64,000 nucleotides of DNA, from the NCBI GenBank assembly GCA_016179765.1, contig JACPCL010000030.1, forward strand, positions 1-64,000. Direction: 5' to 3'. A program made the position numbers and the translations under genes. Source of the DNA: Chloroflexota bacterium (lineage in GTDB: Bacteria; Chloroflexota; Dehalococcoidia; Lucifugimonadales; JACPCL1). The notes under the pieces were generated by a model. The model saw nothing but the letters and a program-made list of their open reading frames with translations, ran no database searches and was not told the DNA's origin. Each line of letters starts with the position of its first letter. The first letter of the stretch is position 1. This document shows positions 25,250-33,656 of this stretch, piece after piece.

Positions 25250-26526
25250 TGGACTACCACCCACGGATTATCTCCTGGAACATCACCGGGGCTTGCAACC
25301 TTCGCTGCCCCCATTGCTACCTGGATGCGGGCCATCGCTGGAAGGATGAACTCACCACCACGGAAGGACTCCACCTTATTGACCAGATGGCCGAGATTGG
25401 CACAGAGCTCCTTATCCTTACAGGGGGAGAGCCCCTTCTCCGCAAAGACCTTCCGCTCCTGGCTCACCACGCCACGAGTAAAGGCATAAACGTGGTCTTG
25501 GGAACAACGGGGACACTGGTCACCCACCCGGTAGCCAGAACCCTCAAAGATGCGGGGGTAGCAGCCGCTGGAATCAGCATCGACTCCTTGGACCCGGTCA
25601 AGCACGACGCCTTCCGGGGCCTCCCGGGAGCCTGGCAGCGGGCTGTCCAGGGCATACAGGCCTGCCACGAGGAGGGCCTGGAGGTCCTGGTCCACACCAC
25701 CGCTCTGAAAATGAACCAGCAGGAGATCCCAGACATCGTTCGGTTCGCCCAAAACAAGGGAGCGAGGGCCTTTCACCTCTTCTTCCTAGTGTGCACAGGG
25801 CGAGGGGAACGCCTCACCGACCTCTCTCCCCAGGAGTATGAAGACCTTCTCTCCCTTGTCTTGGATACCCAGGAGCGGTACCCAGACATGATGGTGCGGG
25901 CTAGGTGCGCTCCGTACATCGGGAGACTAGCCATAGAGCGAGGAGTGCCGCCCATGGGGAGCGCCGGCTGCCTGGCAGGCGCCAGCTACTGCCGCATCAC
26001 GCCCACCGGGGACGTGACGCCTTGTCCCTACCTACCGACAAAAGCGGGCAACGTCCGGCAGCGCGGCTTCCAGAAGGTCTGGGCCACATCCCCGGCGCTG
26101 ATGCAGCTCAGAACCCCCCACCGACAACTGGGGGGAAAGTGCGGCCAGTGCACCTTCAGCCAGGGCGACGACCCCCTCTGCGTTGGATGCCGGGCCCGGG
26201 CCTTCGCCCTTGCTGGAGATGTCATGGCCGCCGACCCATGGTGCCGCTACCAGCCCAGCGAGGCGCACGGCTCCCACAAAGAAGGGTGGCCTGCTCCTCT
26301 CGTGGCCGTCCAGAAGCCCGCCGAAGAAGCCCAGGTCCCCTGGACCAAAGAGGCGCTGGACCGTGTCCAGCAAGTCCCTTTTTTCATCCGTGGGAGGGTA
26401 AAGCAGGCCGCGGAGGCATACGTCCGCCAGCACAGCCTCTCCCAAGTAACCCCTGAAGTTCTCGCCCACCTGCGTCAGAGGGCATACGGTCCACCATCAT
26501 CGGCGGGTGACCCCCCGGCACGGTGA
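25249..26526 (+). CDS. Radical SAM/SPASM protein, AhbD/NirJ-like, with a C-terminal PCP_red-like domain
   Basis: 425 residues. The GTG at 25249 overlaps the previous TAG by one base and has AAGGAGG five bases upstream. The radical SAM cluster is CNLRCPHC (C16, C20, C23), and LTGGEPLLRKDL is the SAM-binding GGE motif. The SPASM region has many Cys: YCRITPTGDVTPCPY, CGQCTF, LCVGCRARAFA and ADPWC, a pattern seen in AhbD and NirJ, which modify haem precursors. The C-terminus WTKEALDRVQQVPFFIRGRV fits PCP_red. A role in making or inserting a haem-type cofactor for the redox complex upstream is a reasonable inference; peptide modification is the alternative. Confidence 0.83.
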   Translation: MDYHPRIISWNITGACNLRCPHCYLDAGHRWKDELTTTEGLHLIDQMAEIGTELLILTGGEPLLRKDLPLLAHHATSKGINVVLGTTGTLVTHPVARTLKDAGVAAAGISIDSLDPVKHDAFRGLPGAWQRAVQGIQACHEEGLEVLVHTTALKMNQQEIPDIVRFAQNKGARAFHLFFLVCTGRGERLTDLSPQEYEDLLSLVLDTQERYPDMMVRARCAPYIGRLAIERGVPPMGSAGCLAGASYCRITPTGDVTPCPYLPTKAGNVRQRGFQKVWATSPALMQLRTPHRQLGGKCGQCTFSQGDDPLCVGCRARAFALAGDVMAADPWCRYQPSEAHGSHKEGWPAPLVAVQKPAEEAQVPWTKEALDRVQQVPFFIRGRVKQAAEAYVRQHSLSQVTPEVLAHLRQRAYGPPSSAGDPPAR

Positions 26527-26606
26527 CCTAGGAGCCAGACAGAGCTAAGAGCCGCCTTCCAGGGCAAGAGCAGCCATGCATGGCGAGACGCAGGGCTGAA
26601 TAACCA

Positions 26607-26638
26607 GCGAGGCAGGCGTTACAGGACGCCTGCCTCGC
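26607..26638. terminator. Hairpin between convergent genes
   Basis: GCGAGGCAGGCG-TTACAGGA-CGCCTGCCTCGC is a perfect 12-bp stem, between the convergent radical SAM gene and the membrane protein at 26668. It has no U tract on either side, so its strength as a terminator is uncertain. Confidence 0.6.
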
Positions 26639-26667
26639 GTGACAACTCCGCGTTGGGGTACGGCCAA

Positions 26668-27345
26668 CTACATCGCTTTCATCTCCCTGCGAGTGACCCA
26701 AACCCCCACCACCAGAGCCCAGAGGGAGGTCAGCCCCGCCAGGACACCGAAGATGAGCTGCTGGTTTTCTGTAGGCGTGGAAAAGACTGAGGGTACGCCG
26801 CTGATCCCCACCGTCACAACCCCCAGCACCAAGAGCACCCACCCCGTCCACTTGGGGTATGCGGTGCTGAGCAGCATCCCCAGGCCCACGAAGGCCAGGG
26901 CAAGCCACCAGCCCACCACCGCTACCGCGAAAAGGGATTGGCCAGCCGTGACAATGGCAGTCATGGTGGGGATGGCTGTTTGTCCCTGCTCCGCCGCCAT
27001 GATGGCCCCAACAAACAGCGCGAAGGCTGCCGAGATGAGCCCAGAGGAAACCACCACGCCATAGAAACCAAGCCGCGCCCATGCGCTCGCCGCGCCCGTG
27101 GTGATGGACCGGTACACCCCCATGAAACCAGCGACCAGGAGCCAGATACCCACGGCCAGGCCAAAGAACGCAAGTTTACCCAGGTCAGGATTCTTCGAGA
27201 GCGCAGCATAGACCTTGGCCATGTCCGATTGATCATCCGCCCGGGGCGCAATGACATTGAACACGATCGTCGCAATAGCGCCGAGAATAAAAGCTACGCC
27301 AGCGATTCGCTGGAGCACGTCACGTTTGTAAGCCTGTTGCGCCAT
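26668..27345 (-). CDS. Six-helix membrane protein of unknown function
   Basis: 225 residues with about six membrane helices and a cytoplasmic N-terminus. The first loop (APRADDQSDMAKVYAALSKN) is soluble and probably extracytoplasmic, resembling DUF4386-type small membrane proteins, but I cannot confirm the family. It converges on the redox operon and is separated from it by a hairpin. The upstream sequence carries GGAGG (gaaggaggaaac) before the ATG, which supports the start. Confidence 0.65.
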   Translation of the reverse strand: MAQQAYKRDVLQRIAGVAFILGAIATIVFNVIAPRADDQSDMAKVYAALSKNPDLGKLAFFGLAVGIWLLVAGFMGVYRSITTGAASAWARLGFYGVVVSSGLISAAFALFVGAIMAAEQGQTAIPTMTAIVTAGQSLFAVAVVGWWLALAFVGLGMLLSTAYPKWTGWVLLVLGVVTVGISGVPSVFSTPTENQQLIFGVLAGLTSLWALVVGVWVTRREMKAM

Positions 27346-27453
27346 GTTTCCTCCTTCCCGTTTTTGGTCTGCGCTCTTAGTGACACTTGACCTCGGTCCA
27401 AACTTCCGTCATCGCCTTTCTCCAGTCTTAAAACCTCACGTCAAGCCTGCCAA

Positions 27454-27777
27454 CTACATGCGAGCTAGCCGTTCTTGCAATAGGCTATCAACTCGTTCTG
27501 CAAGCTTTCGGTGTGCCTCAGCCACTGGCCTGCTCCATCCGACTCCCCGGGCAACAGCACCTCGAAGTCCTGCAACCGTGCGCAGCGCCTGTCTAAACCC
27601 GCCACGTACTTCTCTCACCTCTGCCCCAGCCCACAGTCCACAACTCAGCCCTATTACCAACGTCTCCCCCTGCATAGCACCAACCCGCCATAGCCCAGAG
27701 ACCACGAGGCCGCTGAGCACAAAAACCTTCCCTACGCCTCTGGACCAGAGTACAAATTGCTCTGTAAAGCGCTTCAA
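27454..27777 (-). CDS. Possible small membrane-associated protein
   Basis: 107 residues from a TTG. One or two hydrophobic stretches (VFVLSGLVVSGLWRVG, LVIGLSCGLWAG) precede a long basic amphipathic helix ending AEAHRKLAERVDSLLQERLARM. It is tandem to a protein of similar build at 27827. No ribosome-binding site is clear, and the gene could be degraded or not real. Confidence 0.35.
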   Translation of the reverse strand: MKRFTEQFVLWSRGVGKVFVLSGLVVSGLWRVGAMQGETLVIGLSCGLWAGAEVREVRGGFRQALRTVAGLRGAVARGVGWSRPVAEAHRKLAERVDSLLQERLARM

Positions 27778-27826
27778 GCCTGGCCAGGCCGCTATGGACT
27801 ACCTTGAGGCGGACAAGTGGGAACCC

Positions 27827-28153
27827 TTAGGCTCCCACTTCCCTTTCCGCTAGGGCCCGGAAGAAATCGTCCACGGTGACGGCCAACTGGCGCGTAAACA
27901 CAGTCACTATGGACCCGATGCGCAGAGCCACCGCCGCGATCCCCCAGAAAACCGCCGCTATGATGCGAGTCCAACCAACGCGTGGCGCCTCTGCGGGACG
28001 GATACCCTCTTCGCTACGCTCTGCCAGCGAAGTGATGAAACCATCCAACCTCTCCGCAGCAAAGCGAATGGGGATAGTGAACACTCGCGCCAGGTTGATG
28101 AGGACCAAAGCAATTTGCGTCGCCAAGTCACCTACACGCTCTGCCCAAGTCAT
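27827..28153 (-). CDS. Small membrane protein of unknown function
   Basis: 108 residues. An amphipathic N-terminal helix (WAERVGDLATQIALVLINLARVF) precedes one clear membrane helix (IIAAVFWGIAAVALRIGSIV) and a C-terminal helix VTVDDFFRALAERE. No family is recognised. The helical periodicity and strand continuity with the next ORF favour coding. Confidence 0.45.
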   Translation of the reverse strand: MTWAERVGDLATQIALVLINLARVFTIPIRFAAERLDGFITSLAERSEEGIRPAEAPRVGWTRIIAAVFWGIAAVALRIGSIVTVFTRQLAVTVDDFFRALAEREVGA

Positions 28154-28299
28154 TTGTATACCCCCTCGTTAGAGAGCTTTCAGCCTCCGTTATTATACAC
28201 CCTTTTGTCAAATCAATCGCCTTTTCGTAGATACAAGCTACGACGAATTCATGAAGTGATAACAACACCACAAGACCAGGTGCGAAAGCATCATGGAAC

Positions 28300-28515
28300 T
28301 AGCAGGGCGCTGAAAAAGGGGAGCGCAGAGGGGCGAAGCCCCGGAGCCTGCCCTTGAGTGAACCGAAGCCCTGGTGAGCCAAAGCCCTGAGCGCAGCGAA
28401 TGGGACAGCGAATGAGGAAGCGAAGGAGTGTCCCTCAGATACAAACTGCTTCCCCCTTCCTGGCCAGGAAGGGGTTCAGGGGAATGGTGGAAAGAGTTTT
28501 TCCGCACCCTGCTAG
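28300..28515 (+). repeat. MITE-like dispersed repeat, copy 2 (diverged, longer)
   Basis: About 216 bp bounded by AGCAGGGCGCTGAAAAA and TTTTTCCGCACCCTGCTAG, which are inverted repeats of each other with a few mismatches. It shares GCGCAGAGGGGC and TGTCCCTCAGATACAAA with the other copies. An extra segment of about 60 bp built from GAAGCCCTGAG-like units enlarges it. It lies just downstream of smpB. Confidence 0.65.
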
Positions 28516-28550
28516 TGAGCAAGAAGAGGCGGAGGAAGGAGGCCACAGAC

Positions 28551-29027
28551 TCACCGCTGACGCAACGCCCGCTGGATCTCCCGCTCAGTGGTGCGCTCGG
28601 CGATGACCCTGCGCTTATCATACTCACGGCGACCTCGGCAAACGCCCAGGTCCACCTTGGCCACGTGGTTGCGGATGTACAGGCGTAGCGGGATCAAGGT
28701 GAGGCCCTTCTGCTGCACCGTTTGTATCAGACGGGCCAGTTGCTCTTTATGCAGCAGCAGCTTGCGAGGACGGGTAGGCTCGTGGTTGTAGTGGCTGGCC
28801 TGGGCGTACTGGGCAATATGCGCTCCCAGCAGCCACAGCTCCCGCCCTTGCGGGCGCGCGTAGGCGTCGCTCATGTTGGCGCGTCCCGCTCGGACGGACT
28901 TGATCTCCGAGCCGGTCAGGACAAGACCGGCCTCTACCCGCTCCAGTACATCGTAGTCGTGCAAGGCCTTGCGGTTCACCGCAATGACCTTGACCTCGCT
29001 CGTCTTGGCGCCCCTTGTCTGGCTCAT
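28551..29027 (-). CDS. smpB: SsrA-binding protein SmpB
   Basis: SmpB binds tmRNA and takes it to stalled ribosomes. The 158-residue protein has the OB-fold core VNRKALHDYDVLERVEAG, the conserved LTGSEIKSVRAGRANMSDAYA, and AQASHYNHEPTRPRKLLLHK. The basic C-terminal tail GRREYDKRRVIAERTTEREI enters the decoding centre. It starts 21 bp after the stop of a processing protease gene and is probably in its operon. The tmRNA gene is 14 kb away. Confidence 0.97.
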   Translation of the reverse strand: MSQTRGAKTSEVKVIAVNRKALHDYDVLERVEAGLVLTGSEIKSVRAGRANMSDAYARPQGRELWLLGAHIAQYAQASHYNHEPTRPRKLLLHKEQLARLIQTVQQKGLTLIPLRLYIRNHVAKVDLGVCRGRREYDKRRVIAERTTEREIQRALRQR

Positions 29028-29048
29028 GGAGTGAGCTTTCCGCGCCCT

Positions 29049-30455
29049 CTAACCCGCCGCGGGCAGGGCCCTGGAGGCAAGCTCCGCCTCCAGCATACTC
29101 ACCGCCGTCTCTAGCTGGCGGTCAATGATCTGCACCAGCAACTCCCCCCGGCTTTGCACGATGGCCCTTTCGTTCAGCACCTCCACGTCTGGCCCCAGGC
29201 CCTCCCCCTCAATAAGCCTGCCCTTGGGGGTATGCCACAGCGCGGCGGTAATGTAGAGGCCGGAGCCATCGGCCAGCTTGCGAAGCTCGTTGACACTGCC
29301 CTTGCCAAAGGTACGGGTACCCACAATAGTGGCTCGGTCGTGGTCCTGAAGCGCACCCACCAGCACCTCACTGCCACTGGCGGAGGCGCCGTTCGTCAGT
29401 ACGACAAGGGACATGTCCAGGGCTACGCCGCCGCTCTGGACGGGGAAGTCTTTGCGCTTGCCACGGGCGTCAACGTGATACAGCACCAGCCCATCCTTGA
29501 GAAACTGGCTGGCCACGTTCACCGTGCTGGTCAGCAGCCCGCCGGGGTTGTTCCGTAGGTCCAACACAAGGCCCTTGTAACCCTTGGCCCGGATCTCCTC
29601 CAACGCCTCCGTCACACGCTCATCCGTCTGGTCCAGGAACTCGGTGATTTGCAGGATGGCGATCTCTTGGGTCAGGCCTTCCCAGACCGCCGAGGGTTGC
29701 TCCACCGTGTCACGGACCACGGTGAAAGTACGAGGCTCAGGCTCCCCAGGGCGCTGCACCAGCAACGTGACCGGCGTGCCCCGGGGGCCGCGGATCATAA
29801 GGACGGCCTCGGTCACGGTCAGGCCCGTCAGGGGCGTGCCATCCGACTCAAGAACAACGTCCCCCTCCTGCATGCCCACCCCTTCCGCGGGGGTATTGGG
29901 AATCAGCCCCACAATGGTGAGCTGGCCCTCCTTCAGGTCCACCCACGCTCCAATGCCCTCAAAGTTGGAGTGCAGGTTCTGCTCCTCCAGGGTGTAGCGG
30001 CCTGCGTTCAGATAGGCGGTGTACGGGTTGCCCAGGCCCATCAGCATCCCGCGGATAGCGCCTTCCCGCAGCTCCTCCTGGGTTACCTTGGCGCCCGTTT
30101 CTCTGGCGTGGGCAGCAATGATGCGCCAGGCCTGCCACACCCCTCCCAGGTCAGGAGCATTGAGGTCATAGGCACCATCGGTAAGGTAGGAGGTGTCCTC
30201 TTCTCCCAGGGTCTTCAGCATACCCTGGACAGCGCCTTCCGCCATGCGGCGCTGGTCAAGCGGCTCCTTGCCCGCATAGTCCGCCCTAACGGTCTGATAC
30301 ACCTCCCACAGGGTGACCATCTCCTTTGGGACCTGGCGCTCCTGGCGAAGCTCCTGCACCCGATCCACCACGGCGCAGGAGGGGGCGAAGGAGACGATAA
30401 GGAAGAAGGTCAGAAGCCAAGGCAGGCGCTGTTGAACAGAATGCAAGGTGGGCAA
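29049..30455 (-). CDS. C-terminal processing peptidase (S41 family)
   Basis: 468 residues: an N-terminal signal or anchor (LPWLLTFFLIVSFAPSCAVV, possibly a lipoprotein), a PDZ domain (TIVGLIPNTPAEGVGMQEGD), and an S41 protease domain with LDLRNNPGGLL, the catalytic Ser in GASASGSE and the Lys in FGKGSVNEL. CtpA-type enzymes trim or degrade exported proteins outside the membrane. The start is TTG with AGGAACGAG upstream. The N-terminal domain before the PDZ is longer than in minimal members. It precedes smpB by 21 bp. Confidence 0.92.
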   Translation of the reverse strand: MPTLHSVQQRLPWLLTFFLIVSFAPSCAVVDRVQELRQERQVPKEMVTLWEVYQTVRADYAGKEPLDQRRMAEGAVQGMLKTLGEEDTSYLTDGAYDLNAPDLGGVWQAWRIIAAHARETGAKVTQEELREGAIRGMLMGLGNPYTAYLNAGRYTLEEQNLHSNFEGIGAWVDLKEGQLTIVGLIPNTPAEGVGMQEGDVVLESDGTPLTGLTVTEAVLMIRGPRGTPVTLLVQRPGEPEPRTFTVVRDTVEQPSAVWEGLTQEIAILQITEFLDQTDERVTEALEEIRAKGYKGLVLDLRNNPGGLLTSTVNVASQFLKDGLVLYHVDARGKRKDFPVQSGGVALDMSLVVLTNGASASGSEVLVGALQDHDRATIVGTRTFGKGSVNELRKLADGSGLYITAALWHTPKGRLIEGEGLGPDVEVLNERAIVQSRGELLVQIIDRQLETAVSMLEAELASRALPAAG

Positions 30456-30516
30456 CTCGTTCCTACAAGGAGAGACATCCCTCTCATTGTAGCATGGGTC
30501 AGGAGGGCATGGTCCC

Positions 30517-30666
30517 TAGCACACTGCGGAAGAAAGGGGAGTGCAGAGGGGCTTTGCCCCTCTGCCGGGAATCTGAGGGTGTCCTTCAGATATAAATCAA
30601 TCCGCCATAGGCGGATACCTTGAACCCCCTTGAGGGGGTTTGGGGGTATTTTTCAGCACCCTGCTA
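30517..30666 (+). repeat. MITE-like dispersed repeat, copy 3
   Basis: About 150 bp, the near-identical inverse of the copy at 9122. It fills much of the 345-bp gap between the protease gene and the decarboxylase beta gene, which are both on the minus strand. The rest of that gap (30456-30516 and 30667-30800) holds nothing I recognise. Confidence 0.8.
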
Positions 30667-30800
30667 TCACAGGGAGAGGGGCGGTCAATGACCGCCCCTC
30701 TGGCATGAGTGCACTCAACCGGGATCCCCCTGGCAACGAACTCACCCACCGCCCCGTCCGCAGTGGTGCGCCACAGAACCCGGACCGTTGCCGGATTGAG

Positions 30801-31391
30801 CTATCCGACCTTGATACCAATCTCTTGGCGAAGATCATGAATGACCTCCGCCCGGCTCCTTGCAGCTACGCGCTGGCGGCGGCCAATGGGCTCGTTCTCA
30901 ACTTCCGGCTTGACCTTCATGGAAATGAACACGGGCCCCTGCTGCTTGAGGATCTGCCCCACGTTCGTGGAAAAATCCTCAAGGTTGTCAAAGTGATAGG
31001 CGGCGGCATAGCCCGCCGATTTCGCCAGTCCAGCATAGTCCACGTTCTGGGCGTTGGGGACGGGCTGCCCGCCGGTGGTGGCGTAGCATTCGTTGTCCAT
31101 TAAGAAATGGAAAAAATTCTTGGGCTGCTTGCCCGCTATCGTGGTCAGGATGCCGAGGTTCATCTGAAGGGCACCCTCGGAGTCAAAGAGGCACACCTTC
31201 TCCCCCGGCAGCCCCAGGGCTAACCCCAGGCAGGCAGAGGTCGTGTGGCCCATGGCGCCACCCAGGGCAGCGTCACGCTTCTCGTTCGTGGAAACGCCTC
31301 TCCAGTGACGGCCGGAGGTCCCCGAAACGATAACTATGGCCTTTTCACGGTGCTTTTGGAAAGCCCTGAATGCGTCCGCTGCGTTCATCAT
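30801..31391 (-). CDS. Thiamine-diphosphate decarboxylase, beta (PP-domain) subunit
   Basis: About 196 residues. The ThDP-binding domain alone: GAMGHTTSACLGLALGLPG, the metal/diphosphate loop LFDSEGALQMNLG (in place of GDGx..N), and MDNECYATTGGQ. This is the shape of ComE or of the C-terminal half of phosphonopyruvate decarboxylase. The ATG at 31391 has AAGGAG seven bases upstream, better than the listed start at 31409. With the alpha subunit upstream it likely decarboxylates sulfopyruvate or a related 2-oxoacid; the exact acid is not certain. Confidence 0.82.
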   Translation of the reverse strand: MMNAADAFRAFQKHREKAIVIVSGTSGRHWRGVSTNEKRDAALGGAMGHTTSACLGLALGLPGEKVCLFDSEGALQMNLGILTTIAGKQPKNFFHFLMDNECYATTGGQPVPNAQNVDYAGLAKSAGYAAAYHFDNLEDFSTNVGQILKQQGPVFISMKVKPEVENEPIGRRQRVAARSRAEVIHDLRQEIGIKVG

Positions 31392-31499
31392 CTTCTGACT
31401 CCTTTTCATCAGCTTGGGTGTACAGGAGAACCCGTAGCCCCCGCGACAAAAGCATTGCCGGAGGGTTGCGGGCCGCCAGCGACTACCAGCGTTCCCTGT

Positions 31500-32015
31500 T
31501 TAACGGTTGAAGCCGTGGTACTCGTCACCGACCAGGACCACAACGGGTCTGTTGGTCGCCCGGGCATCCTGGAAGGCCAGGGATATGCGGTCAGCATCGC
31601 CGTCGTGCTCAACCAGGTAGTACTTGAGGCCGAAGGCTTGCAAGAAAGGCTCCGTATACCGGGCGGCGGAGTCCGGCGTAATGCCGTGACGCGTCCACCC
31701 CCGGTAGCCGACCACCAGGACCAGGGGCAGGCCCGAGTCCAGGCCCATGCCTCTAATAGAGTCCCCCGACTCCATCATGCCGGTATTCTGAATAAGGCAA
31801 ACGGGCGTCTTGCCAGCGATGGACAGCCCCATGGCGATGGCCATGGTCTCCCCCTCACGGCTGGCAGGAATGACGTCTAGCCAGGGCTGAACCCTCATCA
31901 ACTCGTACAGATAGTTGGTCTCACTGTCGGGAATGGTAATAATGTGGGTCACGCCATTCTTCTTGAACTCAGCCACCAGGGCTTCGGGGCTGAGGAGCGC
32001 GGCTTGCTGCACCAT
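31500..32015 (-). CDS. Thiamine-diphosphate decarboxylase, alpha (PYR-domain) subunit
   Basis: About 171 residues holding the pyrimidine-binding half of a ThDP enzyme. The conserved Glu is in ASREGETMAIAMGLSIAG, and IQNTGMMESGDSIRGMGLD is typical of the sulfopyruvate/phosphonopyruvate decarboxylase branch. The ATG at 32015 has AGGAGG six bases upstream. It precedes the beta subunit by 108 bp. A split enzyme of this kind in bacteria points to sulfonate breakdown or coenzyme M-like chemistry, but no other genes for that are near. Confidence 0.82.
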   Translation of the reverse strand: MVQQAALLSPEALVAEFKKNGVTHIITIPDSETNYLYELMRVQPWLDVIPASREGETMAIAMGLSIAGKTPVCLIQNTGMMESGDSIRGMGLDSGLPLVLVVGYRGWTRHGITPDSAARYTEPFLQAFGLKYYLVEHDGDADRISLAFQDARATNRPVVVLVGDEYHGFNR

Positions 32016-32706
32016 GGACAACCTCCTGTGTGTTCAGGCCTGTACCCAACCCACTCCCCCTGTCCCAAAGGGGAGTAGAATCGGCCTGCTGGCGCCGAAT
32101 GAAAACGTGCCCGCATTATAGAAGCATCCCCCGCAGCCGTCAAATGGGCCGGGGATCCACCCCGCGTTTCCTTGACGACACCGCCGAACGGCTACGGGAG
32201 TAGTAGCCCCATTGGAGGCTACATCATGTGGTCCACAGCGCCGATTCGTTCCTGACGTTATGTCTAGTACGTGTACCTGGGCCATATCTGGACGGAAATA
32301 TTTTTCTGGGAAACGAATCCGATCCCTCGGCAAGCTCAGGACAAGATTTCGCAGTGGAGGCCGGGGGAGCGCGAGGAAACGCTGTGATGGCTGAAAGCGT
32401 GCCTTGAGTATAGGCGGCGCGCTGTGGTACGGGGAAGGGGCAGATGGCGGGTAAGGAAAGCGGTCCGAATCCCCTATGGTGGGGCATTGTGGACAATAGC
32501 AAGAACTCAGCCCACCTTTGAACTCACGGTTCAGCTAGCAGTCTAGCACCGGTTCGAATCCAGTTTGGTGGGGCTCAGCGGACAGTACTCGAACTTTCTG
32601 CGGCCGGACCTGGTGCCGAGGCAACTCCTAGCCAGCAATTCGTGACTTCATGAGCGCGCCATGGCCCTTGGGTGTGCCGTACCACGCGTCGTACTGGCCA
32701 GCGTAG
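32016..32706. other. Long intergenic region with two tRNA-3-prime-like segments
   Basis: About 690 bp without a supported gene. Two 26-base segments at 32461 and 32550 match at 21 positions and both read GGTxCGAATCC...TGGTGGGGC, like the T-arm and acceptor end of a tRNA. For the second, AGCCCACC at 32508 nearly matches GGTGGGGCT at 32567, so a decayed tRNA of about 67 nt is possible. Neither has a sound D-arm or anticodon arm, so I do not call a tRNA. Confidence 0.35.
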
Positions 32707-33356
32707 TCATCCAAGGCGGGATACCCGATAGACTGCTATCTGCCACGGACCGGCATTTCGATGGAAACACTGCTCCAGGCCCTGGCTGTGCACCTCCGCC
32801 TCGACGGCGCGGGTAGCGTGCACGAAACCACGAAAGCGCTTCCGCAGGGCCCACATGCCGAAATTGAGTGCGGCGAAGGCGGCCTTCATCCACCAGGTGT
32901 CCCGTGGATAGACTAGGCCATACAGCTTCAGGGCCCTGGCCGCCGACGGCCCCACCAGCCCCCTCATATCGTGATAGCAGCAGATAACTCGGTCCAGGGT
33001 GACGATGTCGGCGGCCGCAACGTCCTGGGCCAGGTCCACGAAGTTGCCATGGCGGTAGGTCACCCGGTCGGCCAAGCCCTGTCGCTGGGCCTCTTCCCTG
33101 GCCCCTCAAGGTAGGCTGTCGAGGCATCCACGTTGGTCGCGCTGCCGGCGCTAGCCTTGAGCAGCTCATGCTGGATGGCCCCCACACCTCCACCAATGTC
33201 CAAAAGGGTCGCTCCTGAGAGGCCCTCCCTCTTGAGGGCTTCGATGAGCATGGTGGTGGTCTTCCAGGGGCCCTTCTTGCGATAGTGCTTGAGCTCCCTG
33301 GCCGCCAACCTGCTACTGAAGAAATCCTCGATTCCCTGACACTGGCAGCAGTTCAC
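32707..33356 (-). pseudogene. SAM-dependent methyltransferase with a frameshift
   Basis: Two overlapping ORFs (33060-33356 and 32707-33075) together make one class I methyltransferase of about 216 residues. The N-terminal part has the SAM motif LLDIGGGVGAIQHELL, and the C-terminal part continues ADRVTYRHGNFVDLA and VTLDRVICCYHD. The frame changes at a G run near 33102-33106; one more G would restore it. The start is GTG with GGGAGG six bases upstream. It is either a recent pseudogene or a sequencing error. The substrate is unknown; small metabolites and quinones are common for such enzymes. Confidence 0.75.
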
Positions 33357-33435
33357 AGTTGGCCTCCCTCTCTAGAAAACAATGACCTTGTCCGCCCAGC
33401 GGGTCCATTCGGCCATCTCATCCACTCTTCAGCAC

Positions 33436-33597
33436 TCAAAGCAGGTCCCGCTTCTTCTCCTCGTACTCTTCTTTGCTGATGTCGCCTCGGGCATACCGCC
33501 GCTTCAGAATCTCCAAAGCTGAGTCCTCGCGGGACGCGCCCATAGGGCTATCGGCAGCAAAAGTGTCAGTCGTCGCATCTTCTATCCCCTCGCCCAT
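33436..33597 (-). CDS. Small SHOCT-domain protein or relic
   Basis: The end of the frame reads ALEILKRRYARGDISKEEYE then EKKRDLL, a clear SHOCT motif, usually found at the C-terminus of membrane-associated proteins. An ATG at 33597 would give 53 residues. The longer listed ORF overlaps the HdrB-like gene in another frame and is not credible before that. No ribosome site is clear, so it may be a leftover of a longer gene. Confidence 0.45.
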   Translation of the reverse strand: MGEGIEDATTDTFAADSPMGASREDSALEILKRRYARGDISKEEYEEKKRDLL

Positions 33598-33656
33598 AGC
33601 GCCACGGGAGGTCCGAAACTCGATGGTGGGCCGTAGGGGATGCGAACCCACCTCTG

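Noticed and set aside
27344-27853. Plus-strand ORF of 169 residues
   Set aside because: Ser/Pro/Thr-rich frame opposite two helical minus-strand ORFs; no start signal or family features.
32507-32575. Intact tRNA gene
   Set aside because: T-arm and acceptor parts are suggestive, but the acceptor has a missing base and no anticodon arm can be drawn.
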